This document shows positions 44,466 through 54,535 of a stretch of 64,000 bases of DNA, piece by piece. Position numbers and translations under genes: made by a program. Origin of the DNA: JBBSNV01 sp964458605 (GTDB lineage Bacteria; Pseudomonadota; Alphaproteobacteria; Reyranellales; JAQSWP01); the NCBI GenBank assembly GCA_964458605.1, contig CAYWLS010000017.1:1-64000 (forward strand), written 5' to 3'. Every line of letters begins with the position of its first letter. Position 1 is the stretch's first letter. The notes below the pieces were generated by a model that had not been told where the DNA came from, searched no databases, and was given only the letters and a program-made list of their open reading frames with translations.

Positions 44466-45749
44466 ATGACCCCTGCGACCAGCCCCGTTGCCGCCGCCAA
44501 TGCCACCGGCAATTTCCGCCACGACGCCAAGGTCATCGGCCTGATCGGCAGCGCCCATTTCGTCAGCCACTATTACATCCTGCTGCTGCCGCCGGTCATG
44601 GTGCTGATGAAGGACTATTTCGGCGTCGACTACACCACGCTGGGCCTGGCCATCACGGTGTTCAACGTGGTCTCGGCCTGCCTGCAGGCGCCGGCCGGCT
44701 TCGTGATCGATCGCTTCGGCCCGCGCCTGATGCTGACCGGCGGGCTGCTGCTGGGCGCGGCGGCCATCCTGCTGGCGGCGCTGGTGCCCAGCTACTGGGT
44801 GCTCGTGGTGGCGTTCGGCCTGCTGGGCCTGGCCAACACCGTCTACCACCCGGCCGACTACGCCATCCTCTCGCACAGCATCGCCGGCAAGCGCATCGGC
44901 CGCGCCTTCTCGATCCACACCTTCTGCGGCTATATCGGCAGCGCCGCGGCCCCGGCCGGCGTCGGCATCTCGGCGCTGCTGTTCGGCTGGCGCGGCGCGT
45001 TCATCGCCGCTTCGATCCTGGGCGTGGCGGTGGCCGCCACCCTGCTGCTGTGGGGCGGGATCCTGTCGCGCCCGGCCAAGGAGGCGGTCGAGCCGCGCCT
45101 GGCCGAGGAAGCCAGGCAGGAGGCCAAGCCGCCGGCGACGCGCGAGGGCTGGAAGCTGCTGTTCTCCGCGCCGATCCTGCGCAACCTGTTCTTCTTCGTG
45201 CTGCTGGCGCTCTCCAACGGCGGCGTGCAGACCTACTCGATCGTGGTGCTGGGCGCGCTGCACGGCACCAGCAACGACGTCGCCAGCATCGCCTTGACCG
45301 GTTTCCTGCTGATGAGCGCGGTGGGCGTGCTGGTGGGCGGCATCATCGCCGACCGCACCCGCTACCACGAGCGCGTGGCGGCGACCTGCTTCGTCGTCAC
45401 CGGCAGCGTGGTGGCGCTGATCTGCTGGGTCGATCTGGGGGCGGCGCTGCTGGTGCTGGCGATGGCGACCGGCGGCCTGCTCAACGGCGTGATCCAGCCC
45501 TCGCGCGACATGATCGTGCGCTCGGTGACGCCGCCGGGCTCGTTCGGCAAGGTGTTCGGGTTCGTCTCGACCGGCTTCAATATCGGCGGCGTGGTCACGC
45601 CGCTGCTCTACGGCGCCATGATCGATGCCGGCCACCCCGACTGGGTGTTCATCGGCGTGATCGTGGCCATCGTGCTGTCGCTGGCCACCGTCATCACCCG
45701 CAAGCGGCCCGAGCAGCCGTTCCACGCCGCGGCCCAGGCGGCGGAGTAG
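44466..45749 (+). CDS. MFS transporter
   Basis: A 427-residue major facilitator protein with twelve predicted helices. Loop signatures are GFVIDRFGPRLMLTGGLLLG after helix 2 and GGIIADRTRYHERVAATCFV after helix 8. HFVSHYYILLLPPVMVLMKDYFGVDYTTLGLAITVFNVVSA is the N-terminal half typical of the fosmidomycin-resistance/sugar-like subfamily. It is divergent from the TauD-like dioxygenase. An interspersed repeat lies right behind its stop. Confidence 0.87.
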   Translation: MTPATSPVAAANATGNFRHDAKVIGLIGSAHFVSHYYILLLPPVMVLMKDYFGVDYTTLGLAITVFNVVSACLQAPAGFVIDRFGPRLMLTGGLLLGAAAILLAALVPSYWVLVVAFGLLGLANTVYHPADYAILSHSIAGKRIGRAFSIHTFCGYIGSAAAPAGVGISALLFGWRGAFIAASILGVAVAATLLLWGGILSRPAKEAVEPRLAEEARQEAKPPATREGWKLLFSAPILRNLFFFVLLALSNGGVQTYSIVVLGALHGTSNDVASIALTGFLLMSAVGVLVGGIIADRTRYHERVAATCFVVTGSVVALICWVDLGAALLVLAMATGGLLNGVIQPSRDMIVRSVTPPGSFGKVFGFVSTGFNIGGVVTPLLYGAMIDAGHPDWVFIGVIVAIVLSLATVITRKRPEQPFHAAAQAAE

Positions 45750-45753
45750 TAGG

Positions 45754-45878
45754 TCGTCACCCCGGAAACGCGCAGCGTTGTCCGGGGCTCATGTCGATCC
45801 AAGCGACGGCCTTCATTTGTCGAGAAATGGCCCCCGGCTCGCGCCGTCATGAGAATGACGGCTTGGCCGGGTGACGAT
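45754..45878. repeat. Palindromic intergenic repeat element
   Basis: A 125-bp segment with inverted outer ends (TCGTCACCC at the left, GGGTGACGA at the right) and internal pairing (CCCCGG with CCGGGG near 45760-45797, CGTCAT with ATGACG near 45846-45860). It lies between the MFS gene and the hydroxyacid dehydrogenase gene and ends in a T run. It has the look of the short mosaic repeats scattered in alphaproteobacterial genomes. It may also terminate transcription. Copy number in the genome cannot be seen here. Confidence 0.6.
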
Positions 45879-45944
45879 TTTTTCGATCCCGGCCATACTA
45901 TGAGCCAGCGGCCGCCAGAGCCGCAGCCCTGGGGAGGACGCCGC

Positions 45945-46925
45945 GTGAGCAACAAATATCGTTTGCTGCTGCCCGACAATTTTTCCGAGGCGGGCTGGGC
46001 GGTGATCCGCGCCCGCAGCGACGTCGAGGCGGAGAGCTTCCCCGGCAACATCGCCCCGGCCGAACTGCACAGGCGCCTGCCCGGCGTGCACGGCATCGCG
46101 CTGGGCGCCACGCCGTTCCGCGCGCCCGAGCTGGCGGCGGCGCCGCAGATCAAGGCCGTGGCGCGGATCGGCGTGGGCTACGACGCGGTCGACACCGTGG
46201 CGCTGTCGGCCAAGGGCATTCCGCTGCTGACCACCGACATCGCCAACTCGCCCTCGGTGGCGGAGCAGGCGCTGTTCTTCATGCTGGCATTGGCCAAGCG
46301 CTGGCGCGTGCTGCACGAGCTGGTGGTCGAGGGCCGTTGGGCCGGGCGCAACGAGGTGCTGCCCGGCGACCTGCTGGGCAAGACGGTGCTGGTGATCGGC
46401 ATGGGCCGCATCGGCAGCCGCACCGTCAAGCGCTGCCTGGCGATGGAAATGACCGTGCTGGTCTACGATCCCTATTTGCCGGCCGACGCCCTCACGAAGG
46501 CCGGCGCCACCCCGGTTAGCGACCTCGACGCCGCCGTGCGCGAGGCCGATTTCGTCACCATCCATTGCCCCAAGACCCAGGAGACGGTGAAGCTGTTCGA
46601 CGCGCGACGCATCGGCCTGATGAAGAAGACGGCGTTCCTGATCAACACCGCGCGCGGCGGCATCGTCGACGAGGCCGCCCTTTACGATGCGCTGACCGCG
46701 GGCCGCCTGGCCGGCGCCGGCATCGACGTGTTCGAGACCGAGCCGGCCACCGCCGACAACAAGCTGTTCGCGCTGCCCAACGTCATCGTCGCGCCGCATG
46801 TCGCCGGCGTCACGGTCGAGGCCTTCGATCGCATGTGCGTGCGCGCCGCGCGCAACCTCCTGAGCGTGTTCGACGGGCAGCCCGAGGCGCTCTATGTGGT
46901 GAACAAGGATGTGATGGAATCTTAG
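45945..46925 (+). CDS. D-2-hydroxyacid dehydrogenase (phosphoglycerate dehydrogenase-like)
   Basis: A 326-residue NAD-dependent dehydrogenase. The GTG at 45945 follows GGGGAGGACGCC; the frame opens earlier inside the repeat element. The Rossmann motif is VIGMGRIGSRTVKRCLAMEMTVLVYDPY. The catalytic Arg is in NTARGGIVDE, the Glu in DVFETEP and the His in APHVAG. Members reduce 2-keto acids or oxidise D-2-hydroxyacids such as glycerate or glyoxylate products. Its 3' end overlaps that of the convergent Ldh-type gene by 4 nt. Confidence 0.9.
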   Translation: MSNKYRLLLPDNFSEAGWAVIRARSDVEAESFPGNIAPAELHRRLPGVHGIALGATPFRAPELAAAPQIKAVARIGVGYDAVDTVALSAKGIPLLTTDIANSPSVAEQALFFMLALAKRWRVLHELVVEGRWAGRNEVLPGDLLGKTVLVIGMGRIGSRTVKRCLAMEMTVLVYDPYLPADALTKAGATPVSDLDAAVREADFVTIHCPKTQETVKLFDARRIGLMKKTAFLINTARGGIVDEAALYDALTAGRLAGAGIDVFETEPATADNKLFALPNVIVAPHVAGVTVEAFDRMCVRAARNLLSVFDGQPEALYVVNKDVMES

Positions 46926-47998
46926 GCGAGAGCCGGCGCTCGCACCCCCACACTCTCGCCCGCCGCGCAGATCGCCTTCCAGGTGTCGTCCTGCAACGGT
47001 ACGCCGTTCCTGGTGCGGTCGGCGCGGTTGCGGGCTTCGGTCTCGCCTGGGATCAGCACCTCACCGCACGCGGTTGCGGGCTTGGCGCTCTTGAAGAACG
47101 CGATGTAGCGGCGCGCCTCCTCGGCATAGGCGTGGTCTGAGCCGAAGAACTGCGGCGACATGTAGATCGACAGCATGCCGTTGGCCAGTTGCCGCTCGCC
47201 CGGCCCGCAGGTGCCCGAGCCGGTCAGCGCGCCGCCCAATATCTCGCACATAAAGGCAAGGCCTGAGCCCTTGTGCTCACCGAACGCCCTGATCGCACCC
47301 TTGCCCTTCTTCGAGTCGCGCGCGCTGCCGACGATCGGGCCGTACAAGGTCGCGGGATCGCCGCTCATCTGCCCGTCCGGCGTGATCATGGCGTTGTCCG
47401 GCACCTTCTTGCCGCCGTTCGAAGCGACGAGGACTTTGCCCTCGGCCACCAGCGCGGTGGCGAAATCCAGGATCAGCGGTTGTTGGTTGTTGGGCATCGG
47501 CACGCCGACGCAGAACGGCGCGGTCGAGATACGCCGCTCCACCCCGCCGAACGGCGCCACCAGCAGGCTGCCGGCGACGTTGACGAAATGGATCGAGACG
47601 AGGCCGGCGGCCGCCGCCATCTCGGCCCAGTCGCCGGCCCGGCCCAGATGGCCCGAATGGCGCAGCGCGATAACCGCCACGCCTTCCTTCTTGGCCTTGT
47701 CGATGCCGAGCTGCACCGCCTGCGGCGTCACGGTCTGGCCGAAGCCGTATTTGCCGTCGACCACCGCCAGCACCGGCGTGTCGATCACCCTGTCGATGGT
47801 CTGGTCGGCCAGCACGGTGCCGGCCTTCAGCGCCTCGACATAGCGCGGCACGCGGATCACGCCGTGGCTGTCGTGCCCCACCAGATTGGCCTGGGTCAAG
47901 TAATGGGCGATGCGTTTGCCCTCTGCGGGCGAGCAGCCGGCCCGGGTGAAGATCTCGGCAACGAAGGACTGGAGCTGCTCGACTTGGATGGTCTTCAC
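46922..47998 (-). CDS. Ldh-family (malate/L-sulfolactate type) dehydrogenase
   Basis: A 358-residue NAD(P)-dependent oxidoreductase of the malate/L-lactate/ureidoglycolate dehydrogenase family, distinct from Rossmann LDHs. The catalytic His is in GHDSHGVIRVPRYVEAL, and ALRHSGHLGRAGDWAEMAA, FCVGVPMPN and FGEHKGSGLAFMCEILGGALTG are family-typical. Substrates of relatives include malate, sulfolactate, ureidoglycolate and 2,3-diketogulonate. It is co-directional with the SDR upstream (29 nt) and probably in one operon with it. Confidence 0.9.
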   Translation of the reverse strand: MKTIQVEQLQSFVAEIFTRAGCSPAEGKRIAHYLTQANLVGHDSHGVIRVPRYVEALKAGTVLADQTIDRVIDTPVLAVVDGKYGFGQTVTPQAVQLGIDKAKKEGVAVIALRHSGHLGRAGDWAEMAAAAGLVSIHFVNVAGSLLVAPFGGVERRISTAPFCVGVPMPNNQQPLILDFATALVAEGKVLVASNGGKKVPDNAMITPDGQMSGDPATLYGPIVGSARDSKKGKGAIRAFGEHKGSGLAFMCEILGGALTGSGTCGPGERQLANGMLSIYMSPQFFGSDHAYAEEARRYIAFFKSAKPATACGEVLIPGETEARNRADRTRNGVPLQDDTWKAICAAGESVGVRAPALA

Positions 47999-48027
47999 CT
48001 GGGCCTCTTGCGCTGGGGGGTGGACGG

Positions 48028-48846
48028 TCAGGCGCCTGCGGCTGCCGTCTGCGCCTGCTGGACCTGCTGCTGGCGCTGGGTCAGCGCCGCGACATAGCCG
48101 CGATTATGCGCCGGGCTGATCAGCACCTCGTTCAGCACCACGGTCCTGGGCATGTGGGTGATGAACAGCACCAGCGCCGCCATGTCCTCGGGCTGGATCA
48201 TGCGCGCCTTCTGCTCGGCGCTGACCGGCACCGGGCGCTTGTCCATGATCGGCGTCGCCACCTCGGCCGGGCACAGGCAGCAGGAGCGGATGCCGTTGAG
48301 GCATTCCTGCTGGTTGATGCTCTCGCTCATCGCCATCATGCCGTGCTTGGCGGCGCTGTAGGCGGCGCCCGACACCAGCGACACGTAGCGGCCGGCCCAG
48401 GACGCGGTGTGGATCAGCAGGCCTTCCTTCTGCGCCCGCATGATCGGCAGCGCGGCGATGCAGCAATAGAAGGCGCTGTGCAGGTTGCCGGCCAGGGTCT
48501 GGTCGACGCCCTCGGGCGTCAGGCCGTCCCAGTTGCGCATGGCGACGTTCATGCCGGCGTTGTTGAACAATATGTCGAGCCGGCCGAGATTGGCCTTGAT
48601 GCGGTCGGCGATGGCCTGCACCGCCTGGGCGTCGGACAGGTCGCCCGGCTCGACGATCGCCTTGCCGCCGCCCATGCCGCCGCTGGTCGCCTTGGCGATC
48701 TCCGCCGCCACGTCGTCGAGCGGCTGCTGGCGCCGCCCGGTCAGCACCACCGTGGCGCCGTCCAGCGCCAGCGCGATCGCCGAGGCCCGGCCGATGCCGG
48801 TGCCGGCGCCGGTCACCCATGCGACCTTGCCTTGCAATTTACTCAT
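48028..48846 (-). CDS. Short-chain dehydrogenase/reductase (SDR)
   Basis: A 272-residue classical SDR. The cofactor motif is TGAGTGIG near residue 13, with LTGRRQQP suggesting NADP(H). The NNAG motif is in ILFNNAGMN. The catalytic centre is in HTASWAGRYVSLVSGAAYSAAKHG with the Tyr-x-x-x-Lys pair. The C-terminal tail (TQRQQQVQQAQTAAAGA) is low-complexity and extends beyond the usual end. The substrate is unknown; it probably works with the dehydrogenase encoded downstream on 2-hydroxy or 2-keto acids. Confidence 0.9.
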   Translation of the reverse strand: MSKLQGKVAWVTGAGTGIGRASAIALALDGATVVLTGRRQQPLDDVAAEIAKATSGGMGGGKAIVEPGDLSDAQAVQAIADRIKANLGRLDILFNNAGMNVAMRNWDGLTPEGVDQTLAGNLHSAFYCCIAALPIMRAQKEGLLIHTASWAGRYVSLVSGAAYSAAKHGMMAMSESINQQECLNGIRSCCLCPAEVATPIMDKRPVPVSAEQKARMIQPEDMAALVLFITHMPRTVVLNEVLISPAHNRGYVAALTQRQQQVQQAQTAAAGA

Positions 48847-48935
48847 GATCTCTCCGCCTGATGGAATGCGCGGGGCGACACGCCCGCCGCGACACGATAG
48901 TCGAAAACCCTAGATCACGCGATTGGTAGAGCGCG

Positions 48936-50033
<1,098 letters not shown>

Positions 50034-50044
50034 GACGCTCGACC

Positions 50045-50983
50045 TCAGCCCTTGGTGGCGCCGGCAGTCAGGCCGGCGATGTAGTAGTCCATCAGGAAGG
50101 CGTAGATGATCAGCGGCGGCGCCGCGCCCAGCAGCGCGCCGGTCATGATCTGGCCCCAGTTGAACACGTCGCCCTTGATCAACGTGGTGACGATGCCGAC
50201 CGGCAGCACTAGCTGGTCCGCCGTGGTGGTGAAGGCCAGCGGATAGAGGAACTGCGACCACGACACGGTGAAGGCGAAGATGGTGGCGGCGATGATGCCG
50301 GGCAGCGCCACCGGGATGAAGATCTTGGTCAGGGTCTGGATCCAGCCGGCGCCGTCGATCAGCGCCGCCTCGTCCAGCTCCTTGGGGATGGAGGCGAAAT
50401 AGCCGATCATGATCCAGGTGCAGAACGGCACGGTCAGGGTGGGGTAGATCAGGATCAGCACCCACCAGTGATTGATGAATTCGATGCCGGTCAGGTCGTG
50501 CAGCCAGGCGAAGAACTTGAACAGCGGGATGAACAGCAGGCTGTCGGGGATCAGGTAGGTCAGGAAGATGCCGGCGGCCAGCGCCGTCGAGCCCCAGAAC
50601 CGCATGCGCGCCAGCGCGAAGGCGGCCGGGATCGACACCAGCATGGTGACCGCCACCACGCAGATCGACACCAGCGCCGAGTTGCGGAAGAACGTCAGGT
50701 AGGTGCTCGAACCCAGCAGCTCGGCGTAGTTCGACAGGGTGGGAGCGGCGACGAACCACGGGTTCCTGGCCGCCGAGATCTCCGCGCTGCCCTTCAGCGA
50801 GGTGATCAGCATGTAGATCGGCGGCATCAGAAAGAAGATGGCGAACAGCACCAGGAAGAAATACGACCAGTACAGCACGCGCTTGCGGCTCTTGCGCACG
50901 CTGCCGTAGCGGATCTGCCGGCTGGGGCCGCCGGCATCGGGCACGCCCCCCTTGTTCAGGGTATCGGCGGCGGTGGCGGTCAT
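50045..50983 (-). CDS. ABC transporter permease (MalG-type)
   Basis: A 312-residue inner-membrane permease with six predicted helices, starting with a cytoplasmic Arg/Lys-rich segment (GSVRKSRKRVLYWSYFFLVLF). The EAA loop is IPKELDEAALIDGAGWIQTLTKIFIPVALPGI, which docks on the ATPase. WSQFLYPLAFTTTADQLVLPVGI is the MalG-type region near the C-terminus. The start ATG overlaps the stop of the first permease (ATGA). It forms the channel with that protein. Confidence 0.92.
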   Translation of the reverse strand: MTATAADTLNKGGVPDAGGPSRQIRYGSVRKSRKRVLYWSYFFLVLFAIFFLMPPIYMLITSLKGSAEISAARNPWFVAAPTLSNYAELLGSSTYLTFFRNSALVSICVVAVTMLVSIPAAFALARMRFWGSTALAAGIFLTYLIPDSLLFIPLFKFFAWLHDLTGIEFINHWWVLILIYPTLTVPFCTWIMIGYFASIPKELDEAALIDGAGWIQTLTKIFIPVALPGIIAATIFAFTVSWSQFLYPLAFTTTADQLVLPVGIVTTLIKGDVFNWGQIMTGALLGAAPPLIIYAFLMDYYIAGLTAGATKG

Positions 50984-51909
50984 GCTTCGGTCCCCCGCTT
51001 GGTGATGTCGCGCAGGATGAAGATGGCGGCGACCGCCAGGATCGGGAACATGAACAGCGAGATGCTGGCGCCCAGCGGGATGTCGTGGCTCTCGATGCCG
51101 ATCTTGAAGGCCCAAGTGGCGAACAGGTGGGTCTGGTCGATCGGGCCGCCGGCGGTGAGGATGCGCACGATGTCGAAATTGGCGAAGGTGACGATCAGCG
51201 AGAACAGCACCGTGATGGCGATGATGTTGCGCATCATCGGCAGGGTGACGTACCACAGCTTCTGCCACCAGTTGGCGCCGTCGATCGAGGCCGCCTCGTA
51301 GAGCTGCTCGGGCACCGATTTCAGCGCCGCCAGATACATGATCAGGAAGAACGGCGCGCCGTACCAGACATTGACCAGGATCACCGAGAACCGGGCCCAG
51401 AACTTGTCGCCCAGCCAGTTGACGCCGTCCATGCCGAACTGGGCGAAGATCCAGTTGATGGCGCTGTAGGACGGATCGAACAGCCACAGCCAGGCCAGCG
51501 TGCTCATGGCCGGCGGGATCACCCAGGGCACCAGCAGCATGCCGCGCCACTTGCGCTGGCCCTTGGCCGGGATGTTGTGCACGAAATGCGCCACGAACAG
51601 CCCGATCAGCGCCTTGAACACCACCGCGCTGACGGCGAACACCACCGATTGCCACACCACCATCCAGAAGGTGTCGCGCTTGAACAGGAACAGGAAATTG
51701 TCGAAGCCGACGAACCGCTCCATCGACTTGTTGAGGGTCGCCAGGTGGATGGCGTAGCCCGCCGGGTAGACCACCATGATGCCGATCACCAGGATCAGCG
51801 GCAGGGTCATGAGGAAGGCGATGCTCGACTTGCGACGCATCAGCTTGTGCAGGCTCGACCGCTTGGCGCCGGCGGCGAGACGGTTGGGCGGGGCTACGGC
51901 ATCGACCAT
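50980..51909 (-). CDS. ABC transporter permease (MalF-type)
   Basis: A 309-residue inner-membrane permease with six predicted helices beginning at SIAFLMTLPLILVIGIMVVYPAGYAI. The EAA loop is VPEQLYEAASIDGANWWQKLWYVTLPMM. FDIVRILTAGGPIDQTHLFATWAFKIGI is characteristic of MalF/UgpA-type subunits. It overlaps the following permease gene by 4 nt and lies 95 nt behind the binding-protein gene. Confidence 0.92.
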   Translation of the reverse strand: MVDAVAPPNRLAAGAKRSSLHKLMRRKSSIAFLMTLPLILVIGIMVVYPAGYAIHLATLNKSMERFVGFDNFLFLFKRDTFWMVVWQSVVFAVSAVVFKALIGLFVAHFVHNIPAKGQRKWRGMLLVPWVIPPAMSTLAWLWLFDPSYSAINWIFAQFGMDGVNWLGDKFWARFSVILVNVWYGAPFFLIMYLAALKSVPEQLYEAASIDGANWWQKLWYVTLPMMRNIIAITVLFSLIVTFANFDIVRILTAGGPIDQTHLFATWAFKIGIESHDIPLGASISLFMFPILAVAAIFILRDITKRGTEA

Positions 51910-52004
51910 GGCTGACGCTCCGGGAGACGGGGGAACCGGCCGTTCGGGGAAGAAGGGATGGGCGAAGGCAGGCAGCGCCCGCCCATCCCGCGACGTCAGC
52001 CGCT

Positions 52005-53351
52005 TCAGGTGCGCGTGAAGCCCTCCAGCTCGCCCTCGGCCCAGGCCAGGGTGGTCTCCAGCTTCTCGCCCTGGTTATGGCGCACGATCATCTTGGTGTG
52101 GATCGCTTGGGCGTAGATCTGGGCCGCGATCTTGGGCGGCGCCGGCGAGGCGGCGATCGACAGGGTCTGATGATTGTACGGGTTGGGGTAATGGAACAGC
52201 GTGCCCTTGGGCGGCCCTTCGTTGGCCCAGGTCGGCAGGGTGGTGAGCTTCTCGAACGACGGCAGGTCGTAGCCGGCCGAGGCCGCCACCAGTTGCGCCA
52301 CCGAGTCGGGCTGCGTCAGGAACATGATCAAGCTCTTGGCCGCGGCCTTGTTCTTGCCGAAGTTCCACACCGTCAGGAAGTAGGGCAGGAAGGGCGAATA
52401 GCGGCCCTTGGGGCCGGCCGGCATGCCGTGCGTCCAGCACTGCTCGGCGATCTGCGGCGCGTCGCGCTTGGCCACCGCCCAGGCGCTGGGCGGGTTCATG
52501 ATCATGGCGCCTTTGCCCGAGACCAGCCATTTGTTGTTGGAGGCATCGTCCCAGGCCGGCGCGTCGGGCGGCAGGAAGCCCGACAGCTTCTTGTAGAACT
52601 CCAGCGTCTGGCGCACCGCGTCCGATTTGACCGTGATGTTGCCCTTGGCGTCGACCAGGTCGGCGCCGAAGGACTGGAAGATGGCGCCGGCGGTGTCGAC
52701 CGAATCGGTGGTCTGGCCCAGCCCGATGCCGATCGGGAAGCCGGCCTTGTGCACCGCCTCGGCCGCCTTCAGGAAAACGTCCATGGTCCAGCCATCGGCC
52801 TTGGGCGGGGCGCCGGCCGGATACATGGCCTGCACGTCGATCCCGGCATGCTGCTTCATCAGGTCGATGCGCGAGCAGGGACCCTTGATCTGGCTGCCGC
52901 AGGTGGCGGGCACCGCGTACCAGGAGCCGCCCTGATGGCCGAGATATTCGACGGTGCCGTTGACCTTGCCGTTGAGCTTGATCAGCTCGGCCATGACGTC
53001 GTCCATCGGCTCGAGCTGCTTGGCGTTGTCGACCGGCCACCAGGTCGGCATGGCCAGGATGTCGTGGCCGGCCTTGGCCTGGGCCTCGGCGGCGATGGTG
53101 ATCAGGTTCTTGTTGCCTTGGGAGGTGATGTAGTCGCACTGCACCTCGACCTTTTCCTTGGCGCCCCATTCGTTGCACAGCTTGGTCAGCGTGTCGTTGG
53201 CGCCGGGCACCCAGTGGTCCCAGAAGCCCATGGTCAGCTTGCCGGCGGCATGGGCGCCGCGCACGAACGGCATCGATGTGAAGGCGGCAGCGGCGGCGAC
53301 GCCGACGGTGCCCTGCATGAACCTGCGACGGCTTACGCTCCTCTTCGACAT
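52005..53351 (-). CDS. ABC transporter extracellular solute-binding protein, Tat-exported
   Basis: A 448-residue family 1 binding protein. The ATG at 53351 gives a twin-arginine signal (SVSRRRFMQGTVGVAAAAAFTSMPFVRGAHA, cleavage after AHA); the longer frame upstream crosses the promoter region. The mature domain (KLTMGFWDHWVPGANDTLTKLCNEWG ... GHDILAMPTWWPVDN) and the late GYDLPSFEKLTT fit sugar or polyol binders. It captures the ligand for the two permeases downstream. The aldolase gene starts in the opposite direction 295 nt away, so shared regulation is possible. Confidence 0.92.
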   Translation of the reverse strand: MSKRSVSRRRFMQGTVGVAAAAAFTSMPFVRGAHAAGKLTMGFWDHWVPGANDTLTKLCNEWGAKEKVEVQCDYITSQGNKNLITIAAEAQAKAGHDILAMPTWWPVDNAKQLEPMDDVMAELIKLNGKVNGTVEYLGHQGGSWYAVPATCGSQIKGPCSRIDLMKQHAGIDVQAMYPAGAPPKADGWTMDVFLKAAEAVHKAGFPIGIGLGQTTDSVDTAGAIFQSFGADLVDAKGNITVKSDAVRQTLEFYKKLSGFLPPDAPAWDDASNNKWLVSGKGAMIMNPPSAWAVAKRDAPQIAEQCWTHGMPAGPKGRYSPFLPYFLTVWNFGKNKAAAKSLIMFLTQPDSVAQLVAASAGYDLPSFEKLTTLPTWANEGPPKGTLFHYPNPYNHQTLSIAASPAPPKIAAQIYAQAIHTKMIVRHNQGEKLETTLAWAEGELEGFTRT

Positions 53352-53646
53352 TGCGTTTTCCTCCTGTTGGTCGCCCGCCAGCCGGTGGATGGCGGGCGTT
53401 ATGGATCTACTCGGGGGTACGCGGTTCGCGGCATTCGCCGCCGGTCGGGGCGGAACTTGTCCGACAACTTTGCTGGTCCCGATTGAATGACGACTTTCCC
53501 TCGCGAGTCCAATGAATCCGTTGCCGCAGCGCACAACGATGCGTGGAGCGGCGCTTGGGAATACCCGTCTATAGGGCAGGAATGTTGACAGTGGCGGGAG
53601 CCGGTCCGATGCTCGCGACCACATCATCAGCAAATGGGGGATCGCC

Positions 53647-54471
53647 TTGCGCGAAAGCAATGTCCGCAACGTCTGGAAACGCGGCGGCGCCGTGGTCAAC
53701 GGCTGGCTCGGCATTCCAAGCGGCGTGTCGGCCGAGAACATGGCCCAGGCGGGGTGGGACTCGCTGACCATCGACATGCAGCACGGCCATGTCGGCTACC
53801 AGGCCGCCGTCGAGATGCTGCAGGCCATCTCGACCACGCCGGTGACGCCGCTGGCGCGCGTGCCGTGGCTGGAGCAGGCCATGATCATGAAGCTGCTCGA
53901 TGCCGGCGCCTACGGGCTGATCTGTCCGATGATCAACACGCGCGAGGAATGCGAGGCCTTCGTCGGCGCCTGCCGCTACGCGCCCAAGGGCTATCGCAGC
54001 TTCGGGCCGATGCGCGCCACCTGGTACGGCGGGCCCGACTATGCGCAGAAAGCCAACGACACGGTGGTGGCGCTGGCGATGATCGAGACCAAGAAGGCGC
54101 TCGACAATCTCGACGACATCATGGGCGTGAAGAATCTCGACGGCATCTATATCGGGCCAGCCGATCTCGGCCTGTCGCTGGGCGGCGAGCCGCGCGGCGA
54201 CCAGACCGATCCCAAGGTGGTGGCGGCGATCAAGAAGATCCTGGCGGCGGCCAAGAAGCACAAGCTGCGCGCCGGCATCCATTGCTCCTCGCCCGAATAC
54301 GCCCTGAAGATGATCTCCTGGGGCTTCGAGTTCGTCACCGTCCTCAACGACAGCGCCCTGCTGATGAACAACGCCAAAGCCACGGTGGCGACGATGCGGG
54401 CCGGCGGCAAGGGCGACGCCGCGAAAAAGCCGGCCAAGGCCGCGGCGAAGGGCGGGTCGAGTCCGTATTAG
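53647..54471 (+). CDS. HpcH/HpaI-family aldolase
   Basis: A 274-residue class II pyruvate aldolase. The frame starts at TTG 53647 behind GGGGGAT. LGIPSGVSAENMAQAGWDSLTIDMQHGHVGYQ carries the catalytic Asp-x-x-His-Gly region. LLDAGAYGLICPMINTREECEAFV and YIGPADLGLSLG hold the metal and substrate sites. Members split 4-hydroxy-2-oxoacids to pyruvate plus an aldehyde. The Lys/Ala-rich tail (KKPAKAAAKGG) is unusual. Placed divergent from the importer and convergent with an RraA-like gene, it likely degrades the imported compound. Confidence 0.88.
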   Translation: MRESNVRNVWKRGGAVVNGWLGIPSGVSAENMAQAGWDSLTIDMQHGHVGYQAAVEMLQAISTTPVTPLARVPWLEQAMIMKLLDAGAYGLICPMINTREECEAFVGACRYAPKGYRSFGPMRATWYGGPDYAQKANDTVVALAMIETKKALDNLDDIMGVKNLDGIYIGPADLGLSLGGEPRGDQTDPKVVAAIKKILAAAKKHKLRAGIHCSSPEYALKMISWGFEFVTVLNDSALLMNNAKATVATMRAGGKGDAAKKPAKAAAKGGSSPY

Positions 54472-54475
54472 CTTT

Positions 54476-54517
54476 AACCTCTCCCCGGTCTAAACAAAGC
54501 GGGCGAGGGGAAGGGTT
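54476..54517. terminator. Possible bidirectional terminator between convergent genes
   Basis: An imperfect inverted repeat, AACCTCTCCCCG (54476-54487) against CGGGCGAGGGGAAGGGTT (54500-54517), lies in the 64 nt between the aldolase and the RraA-like gene, with a short T run on its left. The type of sequence (CTCTCCCC / GGGGAGAG) recurs at operon ends in many bacteria. Pairing is interrupted, so I hold this loosely. Confidence 0.4.
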
Positions 54518-54535
54518 CAGCGAATCGCGTCCGCC